DNA of 64,000 nt. It comes from Apostichopus japonicus (Eukaryota; Echinodermata; Holothuroidea; Aspidochirotida; Stichopodidae). A program made the translations under genes and the position numbers. Below the pieces are notes generated by a model. That model had not been told where the DNA came from and did no database searches. It worked only from the letters and a program-made list of their open reading frames with translations. Of the stretch, positions 25,701 through 35,000 are shown piece by piece; position 1 is the stretch's first letter; every line of letters begins with the position of its first letter. The stretch covers positions 9,341,001 to 9,405,000 of the forward strand of contig NC_092562.1 of assembly GCF_037975245.1 (NCBI RefSeq), given 5' to 3'.

Positions 25701-26446
25701 GGTAGAGAGATCATTTTTCGGTGGGATAGGACATTATTGTTAGTTGACCTACACTGTGTTAGTGGTTGGAGAGCAGTTGTTGGAGGTGAGGACACTGTTG
25801 GTGGGAGATGGGACGATGTTGGAGAGTTTGAGGACACTATTGGTGGAAAAGGTCACTTGTGGTGGGAGAACACTGTTGTAGGGGTTCTGTAGCTGGGGAG
25901 ATGGGTCACTGATGGCCATGGAAATCCTTTTAAGCTACCATTTGAAATTTAGCACACACATACTATCTATTAGAAACTTCCTAAGATATGTACAAATGGT
26001 AAATCTTGACTCTCCCCTGCCAATCCATATGTAACCAATTGACTCTACATATTAAACAATGTTCTGGTTTGTTGAAACTAAAGTACTTGTTCCCTGCTTT
26101 GTTAAAGTTTATTGCCTCTATTAATTCGATTTTCTCGATAGTGGGGAATTGTCATCATTCTATTGCTTCTCGTACAGTTTTTGTGTAGCGAGTAATATCA
26201 CCGGGATGAGTTGGCCACTCCCTACAAAGCATATTTTACTTTTTCTCTTGACAGACGGTGCAAGAAGCCCAGTTATTGGCCAATCAGGTACAGCTATACT
26301 ATACTTCAGAGGACAGTGAAAGGAAACAGTTACTGGAGACATTCAACACAAAACCTGCAGAATTTAAACACATGGACATAATCAGGTTATTGCAATCAAC
26401 CAAATTAGAAGTTAGTGGAACAGATGAGGGCACACCAATAGAATGA
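13575..26446 (+). CDS. ATPAF1: ATP synthase F1 assembly factor 1, ATPAF1/ATP11 (10 exons)
   Basis: A mitochondrial matrix chaperone that binds free F1 beta subunit and prevents its aggregation before alpha/beta hexamer assembly (Atp11 family). The spliced product is 305 residues, close to the human protein (about 330). Residues 1-30 are a typical matrix presequence, with Arg/Lys and hydrophobic residues and no acid before about residue 34 ([20 protein letters not shown]). Next comes a charged, helical Lys/Glu-rich linker (residues 45-120). The ATP11 domain follows: [81 protein letters not shown] and [16 protein letters not shown]. All nine junctions keep frame. It is divergent from SLC35A3 and convergent with SHOC1. 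Confidence 0.94.
15358..15472 (+). CDS. ATPAF1: ATPAF1 exon 2
   Basis: Codes [20 protein letters not shown] and a further polar linker ending GLS. The acceptor is TTGTTAG and the donor TCC|GTAAGT (phase 0). Confidence 0.88.
15771..15827 (+). CDS. ATPAF1: ATPAF1 exon 3
   Basis: Nineteen codons, [19 protein letters not shown]. The acceptor is TGCACAG with a strong pyrimidine tract and the donor AAAAG|GTAAGT. A low-complexity linker, supported by frame and splice sites rather than similarity. Confidence 0.8.
16574..16636 (+). CDS. ATPAF1: ATPAF1 exon 4
   Basis: Twenty-one codons starting [14 protein letters not shown], the first well conserved block. The acceptor is TTTCAG. The donor AAGG|GTTGGT is weak, but it is the site that keeps frame with exon 5. 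Confidence 0.88.
17690..17970 (+). mobile_element. LINE 3' end fragment
   Basis: Frame-broken remains of a non-LTR retroelement C-terminus ([13 protein letters not shown] then [10 protein letters not shown]) are followed by GCGCTTTAAAAATTCTTA and an ATT-repeat tail, typical of L2/CR1-like 3' ends. It is 5'-truncated and lies in ATPAF1 intron 4. Confidence 0.6.
18005..18055 (+). CDS. ATPAF1: ATPAF1 exon 5
   Basis: Seventeen codons, [17 protein letters not shown], a clear family match. The acceptor is CTGCAG and the donor CCT|GTGAGT. Confidence 0.92.
18660..18707 (+). CDS. ATPAF1: ATPAF1 exon 6
   Basis: Sixteen codons, [16 protein letters not shown]. The acceptor is TTTACAG and the donor AATG|GTAATT. 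Confidence 0.87.
20002..20097 (+). CDS. ATPAF1: ATPAF1 exon 7
   Basis: Thirty-two codons with [18 protein letters not shown], the signature block of the ATP11 domain. The acceptor is TTAACAG and the donor CCAG|GTAAGA. Confidence 0.94.
20155..20615. repeat. 51/52-bp minisatellite, about 9 copies
   Basis: The unit contains AATACAATGATCAAATAGAT followed by AGGCTGGCTGTACAG. It starts some 60 bases after the donor of ATPAF1 exon 7. Copies differ by one T in the TTTACTATA run and a few substitutions. Confidence 0.9.
21276..21652 (+). mobile_element. hAT-type MITE copy 1, 377 bp, 8-bp TSD
   Basis: The ends are inverted: CAGTGGCGTAGGAAG at the left, and CAAGGGCGTAGGAACC reading in from the right. 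The flanks carry a perfect 8-bp target-site duplication, GACCAACG, at 21,268-21,275 and 21,653-21,660. An 8-bp duplication plus a CA(G/A)GGGCG-like end fits the hAT superfamily. No transposase is encoded. The sister copy at 29,409 is very similar across its length. Confidence 0.85.
22030..22480. repeat. 60/72-bp tandem repeat, about 6.5 copies
   Basis: The unit contains TAGCATTGTAGAGACTGTCA then CCATTTGCACACATAT. Some copies lack a 12-base GGTAAACTAGAT segment, so periods of 60 and 72 alternate. It lies in ATPAF1 intron 7. Confidence 0.85.
22901..23063. repeat. 35-bp GC-rich minisatellite, about 4.6 copies
   Basis: The unit is GGCACAGGGCCACATCCCCA followed by TACAAAGGTGGCA, 35 bases per copy. 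As 35 is not a multiple of three, the peptide recurs only every third copy, so the open frames on both strands are artefacts. Confidence 0.85.
24033..24099 (+). CDS. ATPAF1: ATPAF1 exon 8
   Basis: Codes [20 protein letters not shown] then GK. The acceptor is TTAACAG and the donor AAAG|GTAATT (phase 1). Confidence 0.93.
24907..24947 (+). CDS. ATPAF1: ATPAF1 exon 9
   Basis: A 41-base exon coding [14 protein letters not shown] with the upstream partial codon. The acceptor is TTTTAG and the donor TTG|GTAAGA. Confidence 0.92.
25200..25900. repeat. GT-rich degenerate tandem array with a 190-bp duplication
   Basis: Built of variants of GGACACTGTTGGTGGGAG. A larger block (about 25,430-25,610) is repeated at about 25,617-25,810, as shown by the shared stretches ATGTGCTGAAGTTGCAGACA and GTTAGTGGTTGGAGAGCAG. 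It lies in ATPAF1 intron 9, just before the last exon. Confidence 0.8.
26255..26446 (+). CDS. ATPAF1: ATPAF1 exon 10 with stop
   Basis: Codes [20 protein letters not shown] through [15 protein letters not shown] and a short polar tail ending GTPIE, then TGA at 26,444-26,446. The acceptor is TGACAG. Confidence 0.94.
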   Translation, partial: TVQEAQLLANQVQLYYTSEDSERKQLLETFNTKPAEFKHMDIIRLLQSTKLEVSGTDEGTPIE

Positions 26447-26756
26447 AAGTATTTTGTGTACATCTATACACTTTGGGACATATGTACCCTCAGGGGGACA
26501 TCTGTATTTTGGTACATCTGTACCCTCTGGGGGACATCTGTATTCCCAATGGAAGTAGAATGCTGATCTCGTTGGAAACCAACTTTGCTATTGAGACAGC
26601 CTTACAAGAAAGTTTTTGGAGGAACACCAACAAGTTTTCTTTTTAAGGTCATCCCTGTATCAATATAAACTTGTCTCATAATGTGGGATATGAGAATTGG
26701 CAAATTTCACCGACCACTGGAAATAATTGTCAGATGATTTGAAAGAGAAGAAAGGC

Positions 26757-26762
26757 AATAAA
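26757..26762 (+). terminator. Poly(A) signal of ATPAF1
   Basis: AATAAA about 310 bases after the stop codon is the first canonical hexamer on the plus strand in this 3' flank. A T-rich and GT-rich stretch follows, as expected of a cleavage region. Confidence 0.6.
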
Positions 26763-27609
26763 ACTGTTTAACTTGATGTGAAACCTGTGTATTTGATTTT
26801 TTTTGTCTGTTGTCATTTGATATTTCTTTTGGTAAAGGTGAAAACAGAAACGAGAAACTACAAATCAGTATATAAATGTCTGAAAGAAGCGAGGTGGAAT
26901 AACATAAGGTGACTCTCACTGCGGTCATAAAACTTGTGAAGAAATAATGTCTAACAACTTAGCACCAGAATTTTATTCGGATTGTAACATTTAAATATGG
27001 AATGCAGTTCAAAATTGTAAAGTTCAGCTAAGATATTGATGTAAATCCAATCATGTTCTACCAAAAATGGTACTTAAAGAACTTTGTGATCTATACCATA
27101 CAGTTTCATGTCTCTTGTAAAAATAAAAAAATTCTTCTAATACATTGGAAATATTATAAATATAATAAAATAGTTGGTAGTTCTAGGGATGATGATCATT
27201 ATCAACAGCAGTAAAATAAAGACATCCAGTCATAGTTCAAGTTCAACATTAACACCAGCAACTTGCCATGGAAACTTTAAGAGGCTGTTAATGGTCACTC
27301 ATTTTCAAAGTATTTTTTTTGTAAGGACAGAGATCCAGGAAATTTCCAAAAGATTTTTACCAAGCTAAAAACAGATTCCTGATACTCTCTACTATTCAGC
27401 ATTTAGTCAAGCATCATGCTGAGTTATACCATTTTAATTATACTCTGTTATTTTATTGTTTTCTCCTGAAAAAGGTATTCAAATGAATGAAGCAAAATGT
27501 GCAGGAGGCACATGATTCAGGGACTAGAATCACTCAAAAACAGATGGTTGACAGTTTTCCCAAGAGAATAGACAAAAGAGAGATATTTTGTGGGTCATCT
27601 AGCATGGCT

Positions 27610-28322
27610 TAAAGGGAGTGAAGACGCACAAAGAAACGTCTCATGCCAGTAATCTGACCTAGTTTTGAATGAGGCATAACAGAAGTGTTAGACACCATTA
27701 TACAACACCTAATTATATTCCGGCCATTTGATTGGTCAATTGCTCGTCAATTGCATGCAAAATCCGCTCTATTGCACTCAATGAAATAGAACCATGTGTT
27801 ATACTTTTTTGATAGCACTTTTTTCAATGGTAAGAGAGCAGAGAAACCTGTCTGTTCAAAACAATCTGTTGCATGAGTGCATTTTACATCCAATTATATC
27901 CAAATTTGAAGGTGTTGTATAAAACAAATAATGAATGGTTTCCATTCGTGCAATAGCTGCGCCTCGTTGAATGGAACAAATTACATCTTTCAACTCATGA
28001 AATATTTGCACTACTGCACTCATAACCATTTATTATTTGTATACTATCGATCCCAGAAAATACACACAGCTTGCTAGTGTCGGTAATTAGACACTATTGT
28101 ACAGTCGATACATACAGCTATACGGTCAATACCCACAACACAGTGTTCATAGCAGCGATGGAAATCTCAGGTCCAGATAAAAGATAAGAAGGTATCACGT
28201 TTCATTACTGTCTGCATTTTGTAGTGACAAGAAAAAATCTTCACATGCAAGCAACGGAAAGTTTGCCTTTTTAAGAGGGCGGCACACGGTTTGGGGCGAG
28301 TCTTCAATGCCTATAATGACAT
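27610..28322. repeat. Dispersed repeat family A, copy 2 (interrupted)
   Basis: Same landmarks as copies 1 and 3: TAATCTGACCTAG, AAGTGTTAGACACCA, TAATTAGACACTA, TTCATTACTGTCTGCATTTT and GTCTTCAATGCC. It is split after GTTAGACACCA by a foreign insertion of about 347 bp and resumes at ATCGATCCCAG. Its left edge has GACGCACAAAGAAACGTC, a small palindrome. Confidence 0.75.
27698..28044. mobile_element. Palindromic element inserted in repeat A copy 2
   Basis: It is absent from the matching site of copies 1 and 3. It contains two successive inverted-repeat pairs: TTATACAACACC (27,698) with GGTGTTGTATAA (27,911), and ACAAATAATGAATGGTT (27,924) with AACCATTTATTATTTGT (28,024). The outer edges share TATACAA in opposite orientation. 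It is probably a MITE or a foldback pair. No coding sequence. Confidence 0.65.
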
Positions 28323-28709
28323 CAACCAGGTTTGACAATTTTGTGCGGCAAACCTTTTACCCTGTAACCTATGCCCAAACGAACAATGAATAAAAGCTTT
28401 ACCACAAACACATGAGTTTTTCCTAACAATGTAATGAATGGTGAGTCGAGAGTAATACTTGATAGAATGGCATATATAGGTGAAATGTAAGAATTCAACG
28501 CAATATATTCTACTGTCAACCACTTTTAGGTCTGTCTCGTAGCTGATAAACGGAACTAAATATACAACCTTCAGTTTTGCACTGAGCAAGTCACTCTGAT
28601 ATAAACAAACATGTTTTTAAATCAAACGTGGACTAAATTCCAGTTTTATCCATCAAAGAACGATCAATCTTTACCTCAAGGAGGCCAAGAGACAATGAGT
28701 AGTTAGACA

Positions 28710-28715
28710 TTTAAT
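28710..28715 (-). terminator. Candidate poly(A) signal of SHOC1
   Basis: ATTAAA on the minus strand, about 175 bases past the SHOC1 stop. It is the nearest common hexamer variant, but weak evidence without transcript ends. Confidence 0.3.
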
Positions 28716-28888
28716 GCAACTTGAGTAGAAGTAAACAGGACAATAAAATCTGAACTAAACAGATGAGTAATATTAGTATTGTAAGGTAACACCAAGAATA
28801 CTTGCACAAACAGCCTAGTAAATATTACAAGAATATTCACATAGCTTTCCATCATTATAAATATTAAGTTTGATGCTTGTAGAAAATT

Positions 28889-29031
28889 TTAAAGAAATCT
28901 AAGCTTAGTTTGACCGTCGATAGCTCCAGGAACCTTCTGATAAGCCAATCTTCTGTGTTTGCTTGATTCCATGGTGGTGTTGCTACCAGCCTGAGATACA
29001 TCAAATATTGCATGCTGAGAATTTTGTGCAC
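28889..29031 (-). CDS. SHOC1: SHOC1 exon 25 with stop
   Basis: Codes [17 protein letters not shown] through [20 protein letters not shown] and L, then TAA at 28,889-28,891. The short basic [12 protein letters not shown] end is, as I recall, the conserved last motif of animal SHOC1. The acceptor is CTCATAG. Confidence 0.86.
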
Positions 29032-32000
29032 CTATGAGGATGAATGGAAAAATTCTTTGTTGCTTAATTCAATAAACTTAATTTACAAATGTTATCTGGA
29101 TAAAATGTAGGACCTGTTAAAAGTGGACTTATTTTATCCCTACTATTAAAACAAAAATTAAAACAGGAACAACATCAGCAATTAACAACAACAGTGTACC
29201 TAATAAGCCAACTTTGCTGCACACTTATACAAGTGTAACCAGATGTATACTAAGCAATTATTGTAATCAGCCAAGAAAGCTAAATCCAATAAGAGGGAAA
29301 CTTGAAGTTTCTGTGGAAAAATGGTGAAGGAAACTGTTGTGTGGCCTCAACACTGGTCCATAAGAATAATTTGGAGGTTTCGACTACAAGAAAAACAAGA
29401 TACTGAAGCAGTGGTGAAGGAAGGTACTTTTGAGTGGGGGGGGTCTGAAGACTGATGGCCGGCCTGGGGGGGGTCTAAGGGGAGGGGGTGTCCCCCTCCC
29501 CTTAGGAAGTTTTTGCATTTCCAGGTGGCCTCAGATGCAATTTGGTGCAATATAGCACACTTCAACACCCACTCCATTTTGTAAACTTAATTTTGTATTT
29601 TCACCAGGCCTTAGATGCAATTTGGTGCTCCAAATGAGATTTTTTTTCTCATTTGGAAATGAAAAAGAGGTTTTCTGACTTGCGAAGTGGGGGGGGGGGC
29701 GGAATGATATTTCCGCCCCTCCACATTTTTCACTGGGGGGCTGGCGCCCCCCAGTACCCCCGGTTCCTACGCCCTTGTACTGAAGACAGGCTCAACAACA
29801 GCGAAATAGTTGATTGAAGAAATATTTAATTGTGAATCAGGAGTTGTTTTCAAAACCATCTGTTGACAAACAAGAGACGGAGCTCCTACCAAGCTGAGTA
29901 GTAGGATATGCGTAACTTCTCTACCCACCCTAAACAACCTTGACCCTTACATGTAGGCATGCCTATGAACTTTACCAAGAATGACCCCCCTGCTCCACCA
30001 GCGATTGACCTGTTGCCCGTGGTTAAGATTGCCGCTCAGATGTACATCCTTTCATGTATCGCTGCCAAAAGATATCTTGGAAGATTATGAATGGTATTAC
30101 ATGCGTGACGAGATCTTTTATTGCGTTAGATTTCACACCGGATATGGCATGTTCGTGAAGTAGACTTAAAAGTAAAAAACAAATGAACACAAGACTATGA
30201 CATTGTATATAGCATATTGGCAAGATGAGTTTTCATTTTTAAGTGTCACAATTACCCCATACAGCAGCCTACTGTAATATGTCAGTGTTACACATTCACT
30301 GCCATAGTGTCCGTAAAGTGTGCTGTGATAGCTCAGTGTGAAACATTTACTGAGCCCAATGTCATATTCACTGTCATAGTGTCCTATAAGAGTACTGTTA
30401 TAGCTCATTGTGTCAAACAATTACTGAGCCCAATGTCACATTCACTGTTATAGTGTCCTTCAAGTCTACTGTTATAGCTCAGAGCGAAACTTTAAAAATT
30501 GAAATGTAAAATTCACAGTCAGTGACAACTGCAGGCTTGAAATATCTCAGTATGAAATGATTACCAGACAGGAATTGCTCTTAGGCCTAGTACTTAGCAG
30601 CACCAATTGAATCTAAACATATTGTCCTTCAAGTTTGCTGTCATACTGTCTGCTGATGCAGGAGACAAACTGCAGCACAGAGTAGTACATGAAGCCATAC
30701 CTGTTAAGAACCACAGCTGGGTATTAGGTAACCTAACAGTGAAAGTTTTGCTGTGTCTAAATCCAGCATTTCATATAAAAACAGGTAGTACTTCAAAATC
30801 TTGGTTATTTGCTTATTTTGTATGACAAGTGCTATTTACTTTTTATACAAGTTGTAATTATTTCATCAGTGAAGCACGATGGAATAATTTTTTTAAAGGC
30901 TGAAATTTGTAATATTGAAGTTTGTAAATGTTTTACTGTTGATGTCTGTTATGTTGAAGTCTGTATTAATTGGAATAACTTTGTTTCTTATCACAATATT
31001 TGACTTCTAGAAATAATACATGTAAGCAACCATCTTATCAAATTTTATTTTCTCCTATTAAATTATGAAACAACAAAAATAGCCATACTTGAATAGCAAA
31101 AATGTTTTGAAGTACTGCTTAAAAAAAGAAAAAATAGGTAAAAAGCTGATTTTTATATTTATGGTACATTCTAAGTTACTTGTAAATCCTCCAAATCTGG
31201 CCAGATTAAAAAGAAAACATAAATCGCGATGTGGATTTGAAATCTTCCTCAATTTTTTTTTAGAACTCCTGCTGGATTAGAAATGCGATACACCCCTAGG
31301 TCACATATCAGTGTCAGAGCATTTACTGGCCAATATTGATTGAAACTATGAACCGACATCATTGTCATAGTGTCCTTCAAATGTGCTGTCATAAATCAAT
31401 TACAAACAGCTACCAACAGTGCTATTATTATGGCTAGCAGCATCAAATGAATTTTACATAGTGTCCCTCAAATTTCCATTCACAACTCAATGACAATAGT
31501 TTTACTGAGCCAACAGGAATTGGAACAATGAGACACAATTAACACACAGGTTATTTTATTTAACCAATAGCAATTGAATTTTATGTATTATCTTTCCAAG
31601 TGATTTTAAGTATTATCTTTTCCAAGTTTGCTTTTGTTCACCTCTGTACTTAACAGCCAATAGGATAAGCTACTGATGGGAAAAATTTTGAGTAGGGAAT
31701 AACTCAGTGTTAAAATATTGATTAGCAGTTTGAGTGCTCTGAAATCTGTCTTATAAAATACCATGATTTCTGTATAACAAAAACTACATTGTATGGCAAT
31801 TTAATATTAAAGTTTGCAGAGCGTTATTGAATTATTATTCAAATACGGTAGATAAAACCTGAATGCACATAATATTTGGGGTGTACAGCCGATTCTGGAT
31901 CCATTTGCTAATAATTTTACCAGCTTAAGCAATTTAGTAAAACATAAGCGTATTAAAACTCACCTGGAAACTGATGGTGGATCTGGCCAGGTATCGGGTA

Positions 32001-35000
32001 CCTTGAATAATCACCCACGACAGATGGTACAACATGGGGAACGTCTCTTGTTTCTCCTGCAGGCATATAACTCTTGCAGCCTATGGCTGTCTTCTGATAT
32101 GAATCAGGAACCATTCCATAGGTCGGTTGTACTGCTTCTTCGTCCTTATAAGTCAATGAGCCTCTTGGCAGCTGGAGGGGGTTCCTCCAACTACCACTCT
32201 CCTTATAAGTCAATGAGTCTCTTGGCAGCTGGAGGGGGTTCGTCCAACTACCACTGTCCTTATAAGTCGATGAGTCTCTTGGCGGCTGGAGGGGGTCCGT
32301 CCAACCACCACGGCTGTAATTAGCTGACATATTATCTACCTTGCCTCTCTGATTTCCATCTGGTATTCTGTGAAGGTGTTGTAACTTATTGATCATCTCG
32401 GGACTGATGTTATATTTTCTCTTGTTGATTCCCAAACCACCGACTTCCATCTCTCCTGTGTCATATCCATGCCACGTGTCTCCGCTGTGATCAGGCTGTG
32501 CATGTACTCCAGGGTAAGGTTGTACTTCTCCTTTAACAGGAGGCGGCTTTACATCTCCTTCATGACCAGACTGCAACCATCTGTGTTGTGTCGTGGCTGC
32601 TAAACTTCCAAACACATCATCGAGTTTGTTTCTGTCGCCATGGTTTCCTGATTTTTGACATAGTCCACTAAGAGGCTGACAGATGTCCATCTTCTGTCTG
32701 GCTGCAATCCCTTCTCTAGCTTGAAGCTTCGACTGGCTACTAGTCGACTTGACCATGGCGGTCTTGGCCAAGCAACCGTCCACATCGAAACTACGTCGGG
32801 ATTGCTCTTCGAAAATCTTAAGAAGATCAGACGATAAACTCATACGGTTTATATGTAATCAATATTTTAATTTTGCAGTACACACAATTTCATGTCATAA
32901 ATTTCATCTGTGTGGTCACTATTACAGCATGCCGACTGAATATGTTACATAAAGTAATCACAGTTAGGCTACACACTATCATGAACACTATACAACAGGT
33001 TAGACAGACCGGTTCTACAATCATAACTATCACCTATTCAAGTTTGATCATGAAACAATAACACACCAAGGATCAGGAGTTGTGTGAGTGGTTTGAACTT
33101 TTATGTCACAGTTCACATATACGAGGGCCAATTTTGGAGATTTCAGAACTGGTAGGATAAATTAATTTCATTTTATAGGGGCAGCCATTTGTAAATGTAT
33201 ACTTCAAAGGGGGATTCAGACACCCCCCCCATTCCTACTGACAGGATATTTACAACACAAATCTAGTGTACAGTATATTAATATATAACATGTACAGTAA
33301 AAAATAAACAGTTTGAAACTCTTCAATTGCATGTAATAGTACATGCATCACCCAAGTTTAAGTTGGATGTAAGGTGGATGCTATATTTAGGTGTATTTAC
33401 TTGAGGTTTCTCCTATGTACCCAAGGGTAATGTTACACATGAAAGTATGCAGTCAAACTAAGCTTAGGCATCATATTCACTCATATATACAAAATACAAA
33501 CAGGGTATATAACCATTTCACTTTATATCGATTAGGAATCACAAAGAATGTATAAATAAGTAACTTTAACGGCAAATGAGGCTTAGTCTTAGCTCTGTTT
33601 TCTTCAATAGAGTTCTAACATTCCATAAGGGCATATGGCAATCACTCAGCTTTAAGTTAGAGGTAAACAGAGCTCTATGAGTGAATATGAAATGAAACTG
33701 ATTGGTTTAAACCCTCATCTTTATATCATGTTTCTCGTTGCTGATATATAAGAAAGCTGTTACATGATAACAAAGGTTATGCTTCCACATAAAGAAATTG
33801 TCCTGGTTTTATTAGAAAATGGAAACGTTTATATCAATTTGGAAAACGATACGAAACTAGAAAAAGATCTGTTAAATATCGTATCTGCTTACAAATATGA
33901 TTTTAGTCTTCCTGTCAGAGTAAAAGTTTAGTGTTATTAGAAGTGAATGTATATATGTTAAGAAATAGAAGAAATATAGCAATTTTTTCTATCAAGAAAA
34001 AACATCAACCAATATATGAAAACTTACACAATAATTTAAGCTACTTTGTTATCACACAAAAGCCTGTTATGTTATTAAACTAAAACATTCCAGACATTGA
34101 CTGGGGCATACCTTAAGAAACTTCCGGGGTACCCACGGAGCAAGAGAGCCTAGTTCCTCCGCGGAGCTGGACAACAATTTGTTAAGTGGTGTAGACGTCA
34201 GGAGGACTTGTGCAGTAAAGGAATTGATGGATGGAAACTGGGTCAAGAAGATTTCGTGCTGGAAAAAATATTTCCTTATGCGGTTAGCTATACGAAACAT
34301 GATTTGTGCACTTTATTCAACCGAAATTGAAAAAACTACAGATTTTTTATTAAAAATTCTTTTTTAAAATTTACATAAGAATTCTAACATAAAATATATA
34401 CATATAGCCTTAGTAGTAGTTAAGTGTTTCCCAAGGATTAGGAGGACAATAGATGCTGATTTAAAACCATATCCATGTGATGACCGTGGACAAACACCCG
34501 CTTATATCAAGTCTTCTCTTTTTGAGGCATACTTGTAATTGTCCCACCCATTCCCTCTCCCGGTACCACCACTTCAACCACGTTTCCAGAAAGAACAGTT
34601 ATATACCATAATTAAAATTTGATCTGTTTAATTCAATTTTTGCATAAAAAAATTGAGACAAGAACAAAGATGATATTTTGCCCTTCCCTCTTAACAGTAT
34701 CAACTCTTTTAAGTTCCAATCCATTATTTTAAACTAAATGTGTCTTTACATAGTTTTCAAAATATCCAACACGATAACTGTTTTTAAAGAGAATCATCAT
34801 CTATTCATGTCTATGTTTGTCCATCTGTCAACATTTCAATGCTGTTTGTACCTTGCTTGGATATGCAGTGATACACTGCCTGTGAAGCCAATCTTCTTTA
34901 TGCCAGGCACTGCTGATATTCTTTTCTGCATTTTGGCAAACACTATGAATGAGCTCTGCTGTTTCTTCAACAGAACATCCAAAAATTACCTCAAATAAGA

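Larger units (their letters stand above)
26763..28709. other. Convergent intergenic region between ATPAF1 and SHOC1
   Basis: No coding exon seen. It contains ATPAF1 downstream sequence and dispersed repeat family A copy 2 with its nested insertion. Confidence 0.55.

Noticed and set aside
25196-25892. Ser/Pro/Thr-rich and Trp/Gly-rich frames
   Set aside because: Translation of the GT-rich array. The real ATPAF1 exon begins only at 26,255.
32817-32843. ATG at 32,843 as the start of a separate gene coding the 296-residue frame
   Set aside because: The pyrimidine-rich acceptor ending at 32,817 joins in phase 0 to the HhH exon, and the following exon carries the conserved SHOC1 C-terminus, so this is an internal exon.
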